Shown: positions 7,560 through 17,783, counted from the stretch's first letter. The stretch is DNA of 64,000 nucleotides from JALZUU01 sp964441245 (GCA_964441245.1 CAYTVR010000008.1:6270-70269); one strand, 5' to 3'. Numbers and translations are program-made. Notes: generated by a model from the letters alone, not told the origin.

Positions 7560-10421
7560 ATGAAGCATTGGATATTGTTTTTATGGAGCCTTTTTTTGAT
7601 TAATCAGCTTTCAGCTCAAGGTTGGGAACGAACCTATGGTGATGAAGAAGCTCGAGAGATTATTTTGGCTAGTGATGGAAATTATGTAGTACTTGGTGAA
7701 GATAAGTTGACCAAAATCGATGAATTGGGTGAAATGATTTGGCAACAGTCCATTGGAGGGAAGTTAATCAGATCAACGAACGATGATGGTTACATAATCG
7801 CAGATCCAAACTTAAATGTGGGGATGATAAAAACAGATGGTTCTGGTGTGATGGAATGGGAGGTATATATGAATGATACCATACCTCATTATATTGACGG
7901 CTTGGTGCAGATGGACAATGATGATTATGTGATATTAGGGCACATGAGTGATACGAGCATTACAGATGGTGGTGTGTTTTTAATGCGTTTTGATCCTCAA
8001 GGTAATGTTCTTTGGAAAGAAAGGTATGGTGGGAATCAATTTTTTGATTTTGCTTTTTTTGCGGGAAATTTGGCTAAAACGGATGAAGGAGACTTAGTCT
8101 TTGGAGCTAGCGTAAGGTATTATGAAGGTGAAGTAAGAGAAGATCGCATCGCTATTGTTAAAGTTTCAGGAAATGGTGTCATTAATTGGATCAAAGAAAT
8201 GCCTGAGAGTTTTCCAACTGAAACTATATTAGGTCGACGATTTATAGGGACTGATGATGGAGGCTTTATCATGAATACGATTGATGTTTTTGCAGACGGC
8301 CCTGGCTTTGGTTATGCTGACCTACATGTGATTAAAGCAGATGCAAATGGTGATGTAGAATGGTCCAATTTTTATCGAACGGCTCCTTCGGCTTTAACAC
8401 CATTTCAACTTAATCATATTTTTCATTTTCAAGCTAGAGGCTTAACCGAAACCGCAGATGGTAGTTATTTATCTGCCGCCCTTTCATTGGATGAGAGTAG
8501 CAGTAGTACTTTTGGGAGGTCCAATATTCGTTTGATCAAAATTGCAAATGATGGGACAACACTTTGGCAAAGGGATATTGGCCAACCTGGAATTTCTAAC
8601 TTAGCTTACTCTGTTATCGAAGATAGCGAAGGGAGTATTTTAATCGCTGGACAAAAAACGGGAGAATGCTATGTGATCAAATTAGATAGTTTAGGTTATG
8701 CTTATTCCAATAAAGTTAGCGGAAACGTATTTGAAGACCTGAATGAAAATTGTTTGTTAGAAAATGATGAACCAGGTTTTGCTAACTGGATGGTAGAAGC
8801 AGATGGAACAAACGATTTTTACGCACTAACTGATTCTTTAGGAAACTATACCTTATACTTAGATACTGGAACTTACGTACTCAATGTGATCAGTCCAAGT
8901 CCTTATTGGACTTCCTGTATAGCAGATGTCGAAGTGGTCTTTAATCAATTTTATGATAGCTTGGATTTGGATTTTCCTATGGATGATGAAATCTCTTGCC
9001 CTTACCTAACTGTCGATATTGGAACGCCTTTTTTGCGTCGTTGTTTTGATAATAATTACTATGTCAATTATTGCAATTCAGGAACAAGTGATGCGGAAGA
9101 TGCCTTGGTAGAAATAGCATTCGATCCTTACTTAAGTGTCATTGATGCGAGTATTCCATATGATATGGTAGATGGTTTATATCAATTTGAAATTGGTGAT
9201 CTAGCGGTTAATGAATGTGGTTCCTTTACGGTAAAGGTGAATGTAGATTGTGATTCCACAGTCTTAGGACAAACACATTGTGTGGAAGCACATATTTACC
9301 CAGATTCTCTCTGCCTTCCTCCAAGTCCGGAATGGTCAGGAGCTAGTTTGAATTTAGATGCTTCTTGTGTGAATGGAGAAGTATTGTTTACGGTCAAAAA
9401 TGTAGGCGATGGCAATATGATCAATGACTTAAATTATATTGTTATCGAAGATCATATCATTATGTCACCGGGTGTTGAACCTCCTTTGGAAATAGGTCAG
9501 CAAACCATGTTGCCCACGATTCCTGCAAATGGCGCAACTTATCGTTTGGAAGTAGAACCAATTCCTGGTCATCCGAATCCTGGAACGCCAAGTATTGCTA
9601 TTGAAGGTTGTAGTAATGACCCAGACAATTTTATTAGTCTTGGATTTATTACGATGTACCCCGAAAACGATGGCTCCCCTTTTGTGTCGATTGATTGTCA
9701 AGAGAATATTGGATCCTTTGATCCCAATGATAAAATGGCTTATCCCAAAGGATATGAAGAGGGTCATTATATCGAAGCGAATACAGATTTAGAATATCGC
9801 ATTCGTTTTCAGAATACTGGAACGGACACTGCATTTACCGTTTTAATTATTGATACGCTTTCTTCCTTTTTAGATGTGAGTACGATACGAGCAGGAGCTA
9901 GTAGTCACTCCTATCAAATGAATGTTGACCCAAAAGGTACTCTTTCTTTTCTTTTTGAAAATATTATGTTACCAGATAGTAATGTTAACGAATTGGCTTC
10001 GCATGGATTTATTAAGTTCAAAATTTCCCAAAAGCGAGATAATCCGATTGGTACCCAAATATACAACGAGGCAGGTATTTACTTCGATAATAATTTACCA
10101 ATTATCACCAACGAAACATGGCATACCATAGGTGAAGAATTTATCGCGACAGTGTCCACCAAAAACATAAAAAAGCCTGGAATTGATCTTCAGGTCTATC
10201 CCAATCCTTTTGTTGAAACAGCTACTTTTGAAATTAAAGGGAATGACTTTCGTCAAATTCACTTTCGCTTATTTGATGCTGTAGGTAGACAAGTACGCCA
10301 AGAGCAATATGTTCAAACTCATTTTGATTTTTATCGAAACAATTTGACAACAGGAATGTATTTTTATGAAATCTTAGGAGATGGTGAGCTAATCGCCAAT
10401 GGTAAATTGATGATCGATTAA
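7560..10421 (+). CDS. Cassette 1 B-protein: T9SS-secreted beta-propeller surface protein
   Basis: A 953-residue secreted protein. Signal peptide residues 1-20 (ending QLSAQ). Residues about 21-380 hold repeated blades of the pattern W-x-x-x-YG, DGG-Y-I-x-x-G, K-x-D-x-x-G (beta-propeller). About 387-475 is an SdrD/CNA-B-like domain (SGNVFEDLNENC... GNYTLYLDTGTYVLNV). About 480-700 is a DUF11-like Cys-containing region (LRRCFDNNYYVNYCNSGT; GQTHCVEAHIYPDS). About 715-860 is a domain starting FDPNDK with the I-R-F-Q-N-T-G-T-D-T-A-F motif (DUF7619 type). From about 875 comes a type A T9SS sorting domain (VYPNPF, GRQVRQ, LTTGMYFYEI). It is probably exported and anchored or released by T9SS. The rear half closely matches the other three B-proteins. 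The head also resembles the proteins at 27245 and 28694. Confidence 0.88.
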   Translation: MKHWILFLWSLFLINQLSAQGWERTYGDEEAREIILASDGNYVVLGEDKLTKIDELGEMIWQQSIGGKLIRSTNDDGYIIADPNLNVGMIKTDGSGVMEWEVYMNDTIPHYIDGLVQMDNDDYVILGHMSDTSITDGGVFLMRFDPQGNVLWKERYGGNQFFDFAFFAGNLAKTDEGDLVFGASVRYYEGEVREDRIAIVKVSGNGVINWIKEMPESFPTETILGRRFIGTDDGGFIMNTIDVFADGPGFGYADLHVIKADANGDVEWSNFYRTAPSALTPFQLNHIFHFQARGLTETADGSYLSAALSLDESSSSTFGRSNIRLIKIANDGTTLWQRDIGQPGISNLAYSVIEDSEGSILIAGQKTGECYVIKLDSLGYAYSNKVSGNVFEDLNENCLLENDEPGFANWMVEADGTNDFYALTDSLGNYTLYLDTGTYVLNVISPSPYWTSCIADVEVVFNQFYDSLDLDFPMDDEISCPYLTVDIGTPFLRRCFDNNYYVNYCNSGTSDAEDALVEIAFDPYLSVIDASIPYDMVDGLYQFEIGDLAVNECGSFTVKVNVDCDSTVLGQTHCVEAHIYPDSLCLPPSPEWSGASLNLDASCVNGEVLFTVKNVGDGNMINDLNYIVIEDHIIMSPGVEPPLEIGQQTMLPTIPANGATYRLEVEPIPGHPNPGTPSIAIEGCSNDPDNFISLGFITMYPENDGSPFVSIDCQENIGSFDPNDKMAYPKGYEEGHYIEANTDLEYRIRFQNTGTDTAFTVLIIDTLSSFLDVSTIRAGASSHSYQMNVDPKGTLSFLFENIMLPDSNVNELASHGFIKFKISQKRDNPIGTQIYNEAGIYFDNNLPIITNETWHTIGEEFIATVSTKNIKKPGIDLQVYPNPFVETATFEIKGNDFRQIHFRLFDAVGRQVRQEQYVQTHFDFYRNNLTTGMYFYEILGDGELIANGKLMID

Positions 10422-10476
10422 TTTAAAAATTTGTGTCGGAGTTTGTAAAGAAGACTCCATTAGTTAGGTAAGTTGG

Positions 10477-10508
10477 AAAAGATGTTGTCACAAGCGACAT
10501 CTTTTTTT
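10477..10508 (+). terminator. Intrinsic terminator of the cassette 1 B gene
   Basis: AGATGT at 10480-10485 pairs with ACATCT at 10497-10502, with G-T pairs extending the stem inward, followed by seven T. It lies about 60 bases after the stop at 10421. Confidence 0.85.
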
Positions 10509-10615
10509 GTAGGTATATATAACTTGGTTTAAATGTTTTATTTATATTTTTTTATTTTAATTGACTGATATTTAGTGCTTTATATTGATTTTTGGTTCAA
10601 AAGTATTCTACAAAT

Positions 10616-10642
10616 ACGTTTTTTTGTCTTTGTAGCTTCAAG
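10616..10642 (+). promoter_or_regulatory. Orphan copy of the B-gene promoter-like motif
   Basis: ACGTTTTTTTGTCTTTGTAG at 10616-10635 resembles the cassette 2 spacer (GACGTTTTTTGTATTTG at 12484-12500, then TTTTTAGCTT). The core is TGTCTTTG at 10625-10632. No intact coding gene follows on this strand. This stretch (10422-10981, 560 bases) otherwise holds hairpins, a signal-peptide-like fragment and a terminator. Confidence 0.45.
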
Positions 10643-10759
10643 AAGGATATTCGATATTTATACTATAAAGCAATGAAGATTAAAACAAAACTGCGATTTA
10701 GCTTAACAACAAAAAATACTAAGACTTTTTGATAGGCAATAAATAAAATGAGTGAAGCT

Positions 10760-10791
10760 TGCAAAGTGCCATTATCATTTGGCACTTTGTA
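10760..10791. other. Perfect 11-bp stem-loop in the cassette 1-2 gap
   Basis: TGCAAAGTGCC at 10760-10770, a 10-base loop, then GGCACTTTGTA at 10781-10791 (one G-T pair). No T run follows, so it is not a standard terminator. It sits inside the putative transcript from the orphan motif at 10.62 kb. Confidence 0.6.
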
Positions 10792-10837
10792 AGATACTTT
10801 GGTTAGGATTTAATCTTCAATATTAAAATACCTAATT

Positions 10838-10873
10838 ATGAAACACCTTTCTCTCTTTATCTTTTCAATCTGA
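10838..10873 (+). pseudogene. Possible decayed B-gene start (signal-peptide fragment)
   Basis: The ATG at 10838 opens MKHLSLFIFSI and then hits a stop. The sequence resembles the signal peptides of intact B genes (cassette 1 begins MKHWILFLWS). It lies downstream of an orphan B-type promoter motif and upstream of a terminator. The match is only about 10 residues, so a chance resemblance is possible; the alternative is an untranslated small RNA. Confidence 0.3.
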
Positions 10874-10941
10874 AAACAGCTGTTCAAACGAGACAACAAA
10901 AAATTATAAAAATATAAGAAAGTTTAAGCATAGTCTCTTGC

Positions 10942-10975
10942 GAGGTGTTGGCAAATGCCAATACCTCATTTTTTA
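10942..10975 (+). terminator. Plus-strand intrinsic terminator after the orphan motif
   Basis: GAGGTGTTGGC at 10942-10952 pairs over 11 bp (one G-T) with GCCAATACCTC at 10957-10967; loop AAAT; followed by a six-T run. The T run is on the plus strand, although the nearest intact plus-strand gene already has its own terminator 450 bases upstream. This implies a separate transcript between the two. Confidence 0.8.
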
Positions 10976-10981
10976 AGAATT

Positions 10982-12382
10982 CTATTTGACGTGGTTTAAT
11001 AACCATTCTTTCTCGGCGACCGCTTTTGTAGATTGGATGGAGGTTTGTAATTGCTGACGACTTATTTTATCATAGGATTTTAACTCGAGAAGTTGTTTCG
11101 TAAAAGCAATCAAATTGAGATAGTTTTCTTGGTGGTAGCCGATGATTTTTTTACGACGAATAAACTTTTTCATGGCATCCATATGTGATTCTAGTAAGGA
11201 AATTTCCTTTAGATCGTAGTATGTTTTTAAAGCGATAACTTTAGCATCAAGGTTTAGTAATAAATCAGTATAATCTGATTTTTGCAGCAATTTTAAAACG
11301 GTTGCATAATTTTTTCTAGCATATTCCAGTCGAGCCATATTATAGGTGTAAGAACTCTTTTGAAATTGTTCTTCTATGCGATCCTTATAAGACAAGATAA
11401 AATTTTCGACCCAGTTATAATCTTTTTGAATAAGACCAATAGTGATAATATTCCGATGTGTAAAACGAGAAAGAATTGCATTGTTGAGCAAATATTCCCG
11501 TTTGAGTCCTTCCTTATATAAATCTAGCAATTCTCGTACTATACGTTTATCACCTTCATTCAATCGCTTAATACTTAAGTTGATCGTCATCAAAAACAAA
11601 TCTCGAATTTCTACAGCTGGAAAGTGATTGGCATATTGAAATAGTAATGCTTTTAATTTTTCATAGTAATGAATTTTATCAGGTTGTATCATCGCGTAAT
11701 AACCATAATAATAAACGGCAATGGCAGGAATATGAAGTAGGTTTTGTGTTTCAATATAATGAATCATTTCCTTTAGCATTCCAAAGTTATACTCTGTCTT
11801 ATAAATGGTTTGATGAGAAAGAGAAAAACAAATCTGTCGTAACTTTTGAGTAAAAAAAGTAATATCAATATTGTCAGAAATTTCTTGAAGATTTTGTGCT
11901 CCAGTTCTTTGAGAGCTTGAAGTAAAGTGATATTCTTCTAAAAGAATCTGAGTATGATTGGTATAATATTCCGCATTACGAACTAAGTGTTTTTGTTGCA
12001 AATTTTGCGCTTTTTTCAAGCTGCTTTGAAAATGTTTAGGTAGGTTTCGTTCTCTATAAATCCGAGATAATTTAATTTGATTTTTGATTTTATCTGAAAC
12101 ATCCATCTGGGCAACCAAAAATTGTTCTAATTTTTTAAAACAGTAACTAAAAAGTAATCGGAATTGCAAGTCATCAAATTTTTCATTTGGATAAATTTGA
12201 TGGAAAAGAAATGGCTTATCAGGAATCATTTCCATTTTAAAAATAAAGTTGACTAAACTTTCAAAAAGTTGAATTACATCTGTTCTTTGATTGAAATATG
12301 GAGAATTAATATATTTTCGAAATTCGCGTATTTCTTTAGGCGTAAGGGTTTTTAAAAGTAAAACTAATCGACTATTGTGCAT
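10982..12382 (-). CDS. Cassette 2 A-protein: cytosolic helical SPYFN-family protein, function unknown
   Basis: A 466-residue paralogue of the A-protein of cassette 1, close over the whole length. N-terminal block: LTPKEIREFRKYINSPYFNQR, then YPNEKFDDLQFRLLFS and LEQFL. The middle carries LRQICFSLSHQTIYKTEY. The C-terminus has FIRRKKIIGYHQENY and ends EKEWLLNHVK. There is no signal peptide, membrane segment or recognised enzyme motif. It converges on the orphan region left of it and diverges from the cassette 2 B gene, with 176 bases between starts. Strong similarity to cassette 1 suggests a fairly recent duplication of the whole pair. Confidence 0.75.
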   Translation of the reverse strand: MHNSRLVLLLKTLTPKEIREFRKYINSPYFNQRTDVIQLFESLVNFIFKMEMIPDKPFLFHQIYPNEKFDDLQFRLLFSYCFKKLEQFLVAQMDVSDKIKNQIKLSRIYRERNLPKHFQSSLKKAQNLQQKHLVRNAEYYTNHTQILLEEYHFTSSSQRTGAQNLQEISDNIDITFFTQKLRQICFSLSHQTIYKTEYNFGMLKEMIHYIETQNLLHIPAIAVYYYGYYAMIQPDKIHYYEKLKALLFQYANHFPAVEIRDLFLMTINLSIKRLNEGDKRIVRELLDLYKEGLKREYLLNNAILSRFTHRNIITIGLIQKDYNWVENFILSYKDRIEEQFQKSSYTYNMARLEYARKNYATVLKLLQKSDYTDLLLNLDAKVIALKTYYDLKEISLLESHMDAMKKFIRRKKIIGYHQENYLNLIAFTKQLLELKSYDKISRQQLQTSIQSTKAVAEKEWLLNHVK

Positions 12383-12558
12383 GAAAACACGGTTTATAAA
12401 GCTAAAGTATTCTACAATTTAGTTAAAAAAAATACTTTTTATGTTTAAAATATCAAAACTATTAATTTGAGTGAATTACAATTGACGTTTTTTGTATTTG
12501 TTTTTAGCTTGATAGTTGCTGATCTTGAGAAGGTATTAAAACAATTAATGAAAGCGAT
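12383..12558. promoter_or_regulatory. Divergent control region of cassette 2
   Basis: Minus strand, facing the A gene: TTG, 17 bases, TAGTTTTG, the same minus-7 octamer as in cassette 1, and both are followed by an AAACATAAAA stretch. Plus strand, facing the B gene: TGTATTTG at 12493-12500 followed by TTTTTAGC. The B start is 58 bases further on. Confidence 0.6.
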
Positions 12559-15500
12559 ATGAAAAACTGGATAGTATTTTTATTCACTATTATTTTATCA
12601 GGAAATGTAATTGGACAAACTTGTATACCTGATACTATTTATATTCAAACACAAGAGGATATTGACAATTTCTCCATTTCGTACCCTGGGTGTACTGAAA
12701 TAATAGGCAGTCTTGGGGTTTCCTCCTTAGACCCTAATGACCCCATAACCAACCTAAATGGTTTAAGTCAACTTACTTCTATTGGAGGGATCTTAGAAAT
12801 CTCTAATTGCGATTCATTGCCAGATTTTACAGGATTAAATAATCTAAGCTATATTAATGAGTTACGTGTTCTTTCCAATTTTGCTATAACAGATTTTACA
12901 GGATTAGAGAGCTTGACCAATGTAAACGATTTTCACATTAGAAACGATTCTAACTTGGTCAATCTGAATGGACTAAATAACCTTCAGGAAGTATCAGGAA
13001 ATTTTAATTTGGGTAGTCCAATATTAGACAACTTTATTGGTTTAGATCAACTAGCTACAATTGGTGGCGATTTAGTATTAGATAAAGATAGTAGGTTTAT
13101 TAATTGTCTCGGTTTAGAAGCATTGACGACAATAGGTGGAAGTTTCATTGTAGAGGGTAATGTTATAGAGCGTCTTGAAACTTTTGAAGGATTAAATAAT
13201 CTTGATTCTATTGGTGAAGATTTTTACTTAGGATTTGGAGGGGCATATACTAATTTTGTTGGGCTGGAAAATCTTAAATATATTGGTAGGCAATTCACTT
13301 TGTATTTCACATTACATTTGGAAACACTAGCTGGGCTTGAAAATTTGCAAGAAGTTAATGGTTTAATTGCTTTCGATAGAAACGAAAAATTAACTTCATT
13401 CAGTGAATTAGAAAGCTTAGTTTCAGATTCGGTAACTTCTTTATTAATTCGTAACAATCCTTTGCTTAGTGTTTGTAATGAAGATTTTGTTTGTGAAATA
13501 TTAGTTACGGGAAAGCCAGTTTTTATTTCCAACAACGATGAGGGATGTAATAGTATTGATGAGGTTATGGATGTTTGTGGTTTTAATTCTATTACAGGAA
13601 ATATATTTGTTGATGCGAATGACAATTGTGCATTTGAAAATAATGAAATACCCCTTGATAACTGGATGATACAAGCAGATGGTTATACTGATTTTTATAC
13701 CTTCTCAGATTCAATTGGAAACTATAATCTATTGGTGGATACGGGTGATTTTGTTTTGAACTTGATAGAACCTAATGCTTATTGGACTACTTGTATTGAA
13801 GATGTAACAGTTAGTTATCAGGATTTCAATCAAATCGATACATTGGACTTTCCTGCAACAGCTGATATAGATTGTCCAGCTCTTTCCGTAGATATTGGAA
13901 CGCCTCTTCTTCGTCGTTGTTTTGCAAATCGCTATTCCTTAGAATATTGCAATGAAGGAACAATCGCTGCAACAGATGCTTATATTGATGTTGACTTCGA
14001 TTCTTTTTTTACGATAAACTCTACGAGTATTCCTTACACACTAGTTAACGGCCTTTATCGTTTCCAAATAGGTGATGTAGCGGTTTCTGAGTGTAACACG
14101 ATCTATGTAAATGCAACTTTAGAATGTAGTGCCGAATTAGGACAAACACATTGCGTTACTGCTAATATCTATCCAGATACTCTTTGTATTCCTCCAGATC
14201 CTATTTGGAGTGGCGCAAGTTTGGAATTGAATGCTTCTTGCGTAGATGACCAAGTTCAACTTAAAATTACCAATGTAGGGATTGGGAGTATGGTCGAAAG
14301 TTTAAATTCGATTATCATCGAAGATCATATTATCATGTCACCTGGTGTTGATCCTCCCTTAGGTATTGGTGAAACTAAAATTTTGACTCGACCTGCGAAT
14401 GGGAAGACCTATAGACTAGAAGTGGAACAAATAAAAGGACATCCTGTAATGCGAGATCCTAGTGTTGCAATTGAAGGATGTACCAATGATAGTTTAGCTA
14501 TTATCAGTTTGGGACAAATCACCATGTTTTCTGAAAATGATGCTTCTCCTTTTGTCTCTATAGATTGCCAAGTGAACCGTGGTGCTTATGATCCAAACGA
14601 TAAATCACCATTCCCAAAAGGATTTGGCGAAGACCACATTCTACTAGCGAATACAGATATTGAATATAAAATTCGTTTTCAAAACACGGGTACAGATACA
14701 GCCTTTAATGTTGTAATTGTGGATACGATTTCCAATTTTTTAGATGTTTCAACCATCCGTCCAGGGGCCAGTAGTCATCCTTATGAATTTGAAATAGGTC
14801 CGGATGGAATCACTCAATTTTCCTTTCCAAATATTATGTTACCCGATAGTAATGTCAATGAAGTAGCCTCTCATGGTTTTGTTAAGTTTAATATTGCTCA
14901 AAAATTAGATAACCCTATTGGAACAGAAATTTATAACTCCGCAGCTATCTATTTTGATTTCAATGATCCCATTATTACCAATTCGGTTTGGCATAGAATC
15001 GGAACGTATGATTTAGAAGATTGTGTCATCGATCTTACTACACAAACAGAAGTGGATCGATTTGCTTTATACTCAGAAGGGACATCACTTGATTGTAATG
15101 TTTACATCCATTCTGGGACAGAAGATCCCATCACGAATCTAGATGCTTTTAGTTCCATCACCTTGATCAATGGCTATTTAAGAATCGAAAACAATGTAGA
15201 TTTAATTAGTTTGTCTGGGTTGAATAATTTAAGTGTAAATGGAATCACGAATTTAACGATAAAAGATAACCCGATGCTTTCTGCTTGTAATGAACCAATA
15301 GTTTGTGATTATTTGGCAGATGGTTTACCTTCAATTATTATTGCTAATTCAGATGGATGTAATAGTGTAGATGAAATAAAATTCTTTTGTAATAACCAAG
15401 ATTTAGATCAAGATGGCTATTATACGGATACAGATTGTGATGATACGAATGCAGCAATCAACAGCGCTGCAGCGGAAATTCCGTATAACGGCGTAGATGA

Positions 15501-16379
15501 TGATTGCGATGCGCAGACCTTGGATGACGATTTGGATGAAGACGGATTTGTGTTGTCTGAAGATTGTGATGATACGAATGGAGAGATTAATAGTGCTGCT
15601 GCGGAAATTCCGTATAACGGCGTAGATGATGATTGCGATTCAAGCACCTTGGATGATGATTTAGATCAAGACGGATTTGTATTGTCTGAAGATTGTGATG
15701 ATACGAATGGAGCAATTAATAGCGCTGCTGCGGAAATTCCGTACAATGGCATAGATGATGATTGCGATGCGCAGACCTTGGATGATGATTTAGATCAAGA
15801 CGGATTTGTATTGTCTGAAGATTGTGATGATACGAATGGAGCAATTAATAGCGCTGCTGCGGAAATTCCGTACAATGGCATAGATGATGATTGCGATGNN
15901 NNNNNNNNNNNNNNNNNNNNNNNNNNNNNNNNNNNNNNNNNNNNNNNNNNNNNNNNNNNNNNNNNNNNNNNNNNNNNNNNNNNNNNNNNNNNNNNNNNGA
16001 TGATTTAGATCAAGATGGTTTTGTGTTATCCGAAGATTGTGATGATACGAATGCAGCAATTAATCCTGATGCGACAGAAATTCCTAACAATGGGATCGAT
16101 GAAGACTGTGATGATGAAGATTTGACAACTTCTACAGTTCAATTGACAGAAATGTTGTTTTCTCTTTTTCCAAATCCTACAAACGATTTAGTAGATATTA
16201 TTATCCATGAAAGGGGAAGAGGAGAACTTTCAATTTTAGACATCTCAGGAAAGTCGATTGAAAAGAAACCATTGAGTCAAGAAATGAGAATTGACCTTTC
16301 AGCTTATCCAGCAGGTATTTATATTTTTAAAATAAAAATTGAAAATCAAATAAGACGAGAAAAAGTAGTTAAGTTTTAA
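12559..16379 (+). CDS. Cassette 2 B-protein: T9SS-secreted L-domain/LRR and MopE-repeat surface protein (interrupted by an assembly gap)
   Basis: One gene split by 100 N. Signal peptide 1-19 (FTIILSGNVIGQ). Residues about 20-340 hold leucine-rich/receptor-L-domain-like repeats (LNGLSQLTSIGG, GLNNLQEVSG). About 345-440 is SdrD/CNA-B-like, 445-670 DUF11-like (LRRCFANRYSLEYCNEGT; GQTHCVTANIYPDT), and 676-815 DPNDK/DUF7619-type, all matching the other cassettes. After this constant part it uniquely adds a second L-domain-like stretch (15010-15390), at least five 43-residue MopE-type metal-binding repeats (DLDQDGF, DCDDTN, EIPYNGIDDDCD) and a T9SS tail (SLFPNPTNDLVDI, AGIYIFKI). The frame changes across the gap because 100 N is a placeholder, not because the gene is broken. 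Probably a calcium-stabilised surface adhesin; ligand unknown. Confidence 0.85.
15400..16130 (+). repeat. Tandem 129-bp MopE-type repeats
   Basis: Units start at 15400, 15529, 15658 and 15787, exactly 129 bases (43 codons) apart, and a final divergent unit starts at 16002. Units 3 and 4 are identical for the 112 bases readable before the N run. Each encodes an Asp-rich calcium-loop motif (D-x-D-x-D-G, then DCDD-N, then DDDCD). Copy number is unknown because of the gap. Confidence 0.95.
15899..15998. other. Assembly gap (100 N)
   Basis: Exactly 100 N inside the MopE repeats. With a 129-base period, the real missing length should be 14 bases plus a multiple of 129 (14, 143, 272 and so on). Any of these restores the reading frame, while 100 does not. 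Confidence 0.98.
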
Positions 16380-16395
16380 ACAGGATCTAAATAAA

Positions 16396-16612
16396 CATGA
16401 GTCATCCCGAATTTTAGAGTCATGTGAAGTGCAAATGAGTAGCTTTGCAATTGATTTCACTTGTAGAAGTAGTAGGTGTTAAGTAGTAAGTCCTCTCAAT
16501 TCACGTATCATACGCGGTTGAGAGGACTTATTACTTATTACTTAACACTTACTATTTAAAGTCATGAGCTTTATTGTATTAACAATGCTATAGATGTTTG
16601 GGGTGACTCATG
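16396..16612. repeat. Nested inverted repeats between convergent genes; dispersed palindrome copy 1
   Basis: The core is an imperfect palindrome at about 16468-16556: GTAAGTCCTCTCAA on the left pairs with TTGAGAGGACTTAT on the right, and the outer arms (AGGTGTTAAGTA / TACTTAACACTTACT) extend it to about 85 bases. A close relative lies at 41993-42092. The core is flanked by an outer inverted repeat, CATGAGTCATCCC (16396-16408) and GGGGTGACTCATG (16600-16612), 12 of 13 matching, and contains a TGCAAA/TTTGCA hairpin. It separates the cassette 2 B gene from a convergent gene, so it could act as a bidirectional terminator or be a non-autonomous mobile repeat. Confidence 0.8.
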
Positions 16613-16613
16613 T

Positions 16614-17681
16614 TTACTCATCGCCCAACAAATTTTCTTTTTCTGCCAACTTCGCAGCAACCACTTGCATGTCCTTTGCTTTGTCGACTTCATCAATGAT
16701 TTCCTTTTTAATAATCTCTTCAATCACATCTTCGAGCGTGACCACTCCGAGAAAAATACCGTACTCATCAAAGACACAGGCTAAGTGTTTTTTAGAAGTT
16801 AAAAAATGATTGAGAAGGTTGTCAAGATGAATGGTGTTTTTTATTTTTAAAAAATCAGGCCGAACGAATTTACTTATTGGATGGTTGGCAGAAGGATCGA
16901 TGCCAAGTAAATCTCGAATCAAAATAATGCCAATGACGTTGTCCGAATTCTGAACATCAAAAACAGGAATCCGAGAAAAACTTTTATCCTTAATAGAATT
17001 CAACAAAGTCATGTCAACAATCTGTTCACTATGAAAACTAAAAACGACAGGTTTGGGAGTCAATACATCTTTAGCCATTTGATCAGAAAAGGCTAAAGTT
17101 CCTAGTAAAATTCTTTCTTCATCTTCATCGATTTCGCTTTCTTCTGCATCCTCATGATGGCGAATGATTTCTTCAATTTCCTTTTTACTCCAAATCGTTG
17201 CGAGTTCTTCTCCTAATGCTTTATTCAACAACCAAGCTAGTGGAAAAGCAATCGGGTATAAAACGAAAATAAATATTCGGACCAACCAAACAGTATTTGC
17301 GCCAAGCGTCAAAGCAAAACGAGAGAAAACAGCTTGAGGGATGATTTCCCCAAAGATAACAATTAAGGCAGTAGATACGATACCAGCGATGACTCCAGAC
17401 GCGATAGTTCCTAAAAAAATTGCCATGGTAGAGTTAACCGCCACGTTGCCTAATAATAAAGTGCATAAAAGCAGATTTCCATTTTTTCTAACCGGATACA
17501 CTTTCGTTGCGCGTTTATCCCCCAACTTCATTTTTCGCTCCAGTGAAGTCAGATTCAAACTGAAAAATCCTAAAGTAAGTCCGCTAAATGCGCCTGATAA
17601 CAAGACTAAAAAGGCGACAATAAAATAATTTAATGGTCCTGCTGTAGCGGATAAAATGATTGAATATAGATTGAATTCCAT
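16614..17681 (-). CDS. HlyC/CorC-type (CNNM DUF21 plus CBS) membrane transport protein
   Basis: A 355-residue inner-membrane protein of the CNNM/CorC superfamily, linked to magnesium or cobalt efflux. An N-terminal DUF21 domain has about four membrane helices (residues 8-30, 60-80, 85-115, 120-150; e.g. LNYFIVAFLVLLSGAFSGLTLGFF). A cytosolic CBS-domain pair follows (about 200-330: TPKPVVFSFHSEQ, IPVFDVQNSDNVIGIILIRDLL, LACVFDEYGIFLGVVTLEDVIEEI). The C-terminal CorC_HlyC domain of longer members is absent. It sits between cassettes 2 and 3 and looks like an ordinary gene flanked by cassette duplications. The stop codon abuts the outer arm of the palindromic region. Confidence 0.9.
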   Translation of the reverse strand: MEFNLYSIILSATAGPLNYFIVAFLVLLSGAFSGLTLGFFSLNLTSLERKMKLGDKRATKVYPVRKNGNLLLCTLLLGNVAVNSTMAIFLGTIASGVIAGIVSTALIVIFGEIIPQAVFSRFALTLGANTVWLVRIFIFVLYPIAFPLAWLLNKALGEELATIWSKKEIEEIIRHHEDAEESEIDEDEERILLGTLAFSDQMAKDVLTPKPVVFSFHSEQIVDMTLLNSIKDKSFSRIPVFDVQNSDNVIGIILIRDLLGIDPSANHPISKFVRPDFLKIKNTIHLDNLLNHFLTSKKHLACVFDEYGIFLGVVTLEDVIEEIIKKEIIDEVDKAKDMQVVAAKLAEKENLLGDE

Positions 17682-17783
17682 ATGGGAATTTATTTGTTTA
17701 AATATTTGACATCCTGTTTAAGACGTATAAAGTCTGCAAAGATAACAGAAAGAAAATAATGAACGAGTGATTGAGTCTATAAG

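Noticed and set aside
10673..10732. 19-residue frame after the orphan motif at 10.62 kb
   Set aside because: Low-complexity Lys/Thr-rich peptide without signal or family; more likely noncoding leader.
12559..16008. Cassette 2 B gene as a truncated or frameshifted gene
   Set aside because: The apparent break is created by the 100-N placeholder; the frame after the gap continues the same repeats and the T9SS tail.
15400..16130. Regular repeats considered as a CRISPR array
   Set aside because: Directly adjacent 129-bp units in frame with a long gene, without spacers; they encode MopE-type motifs.
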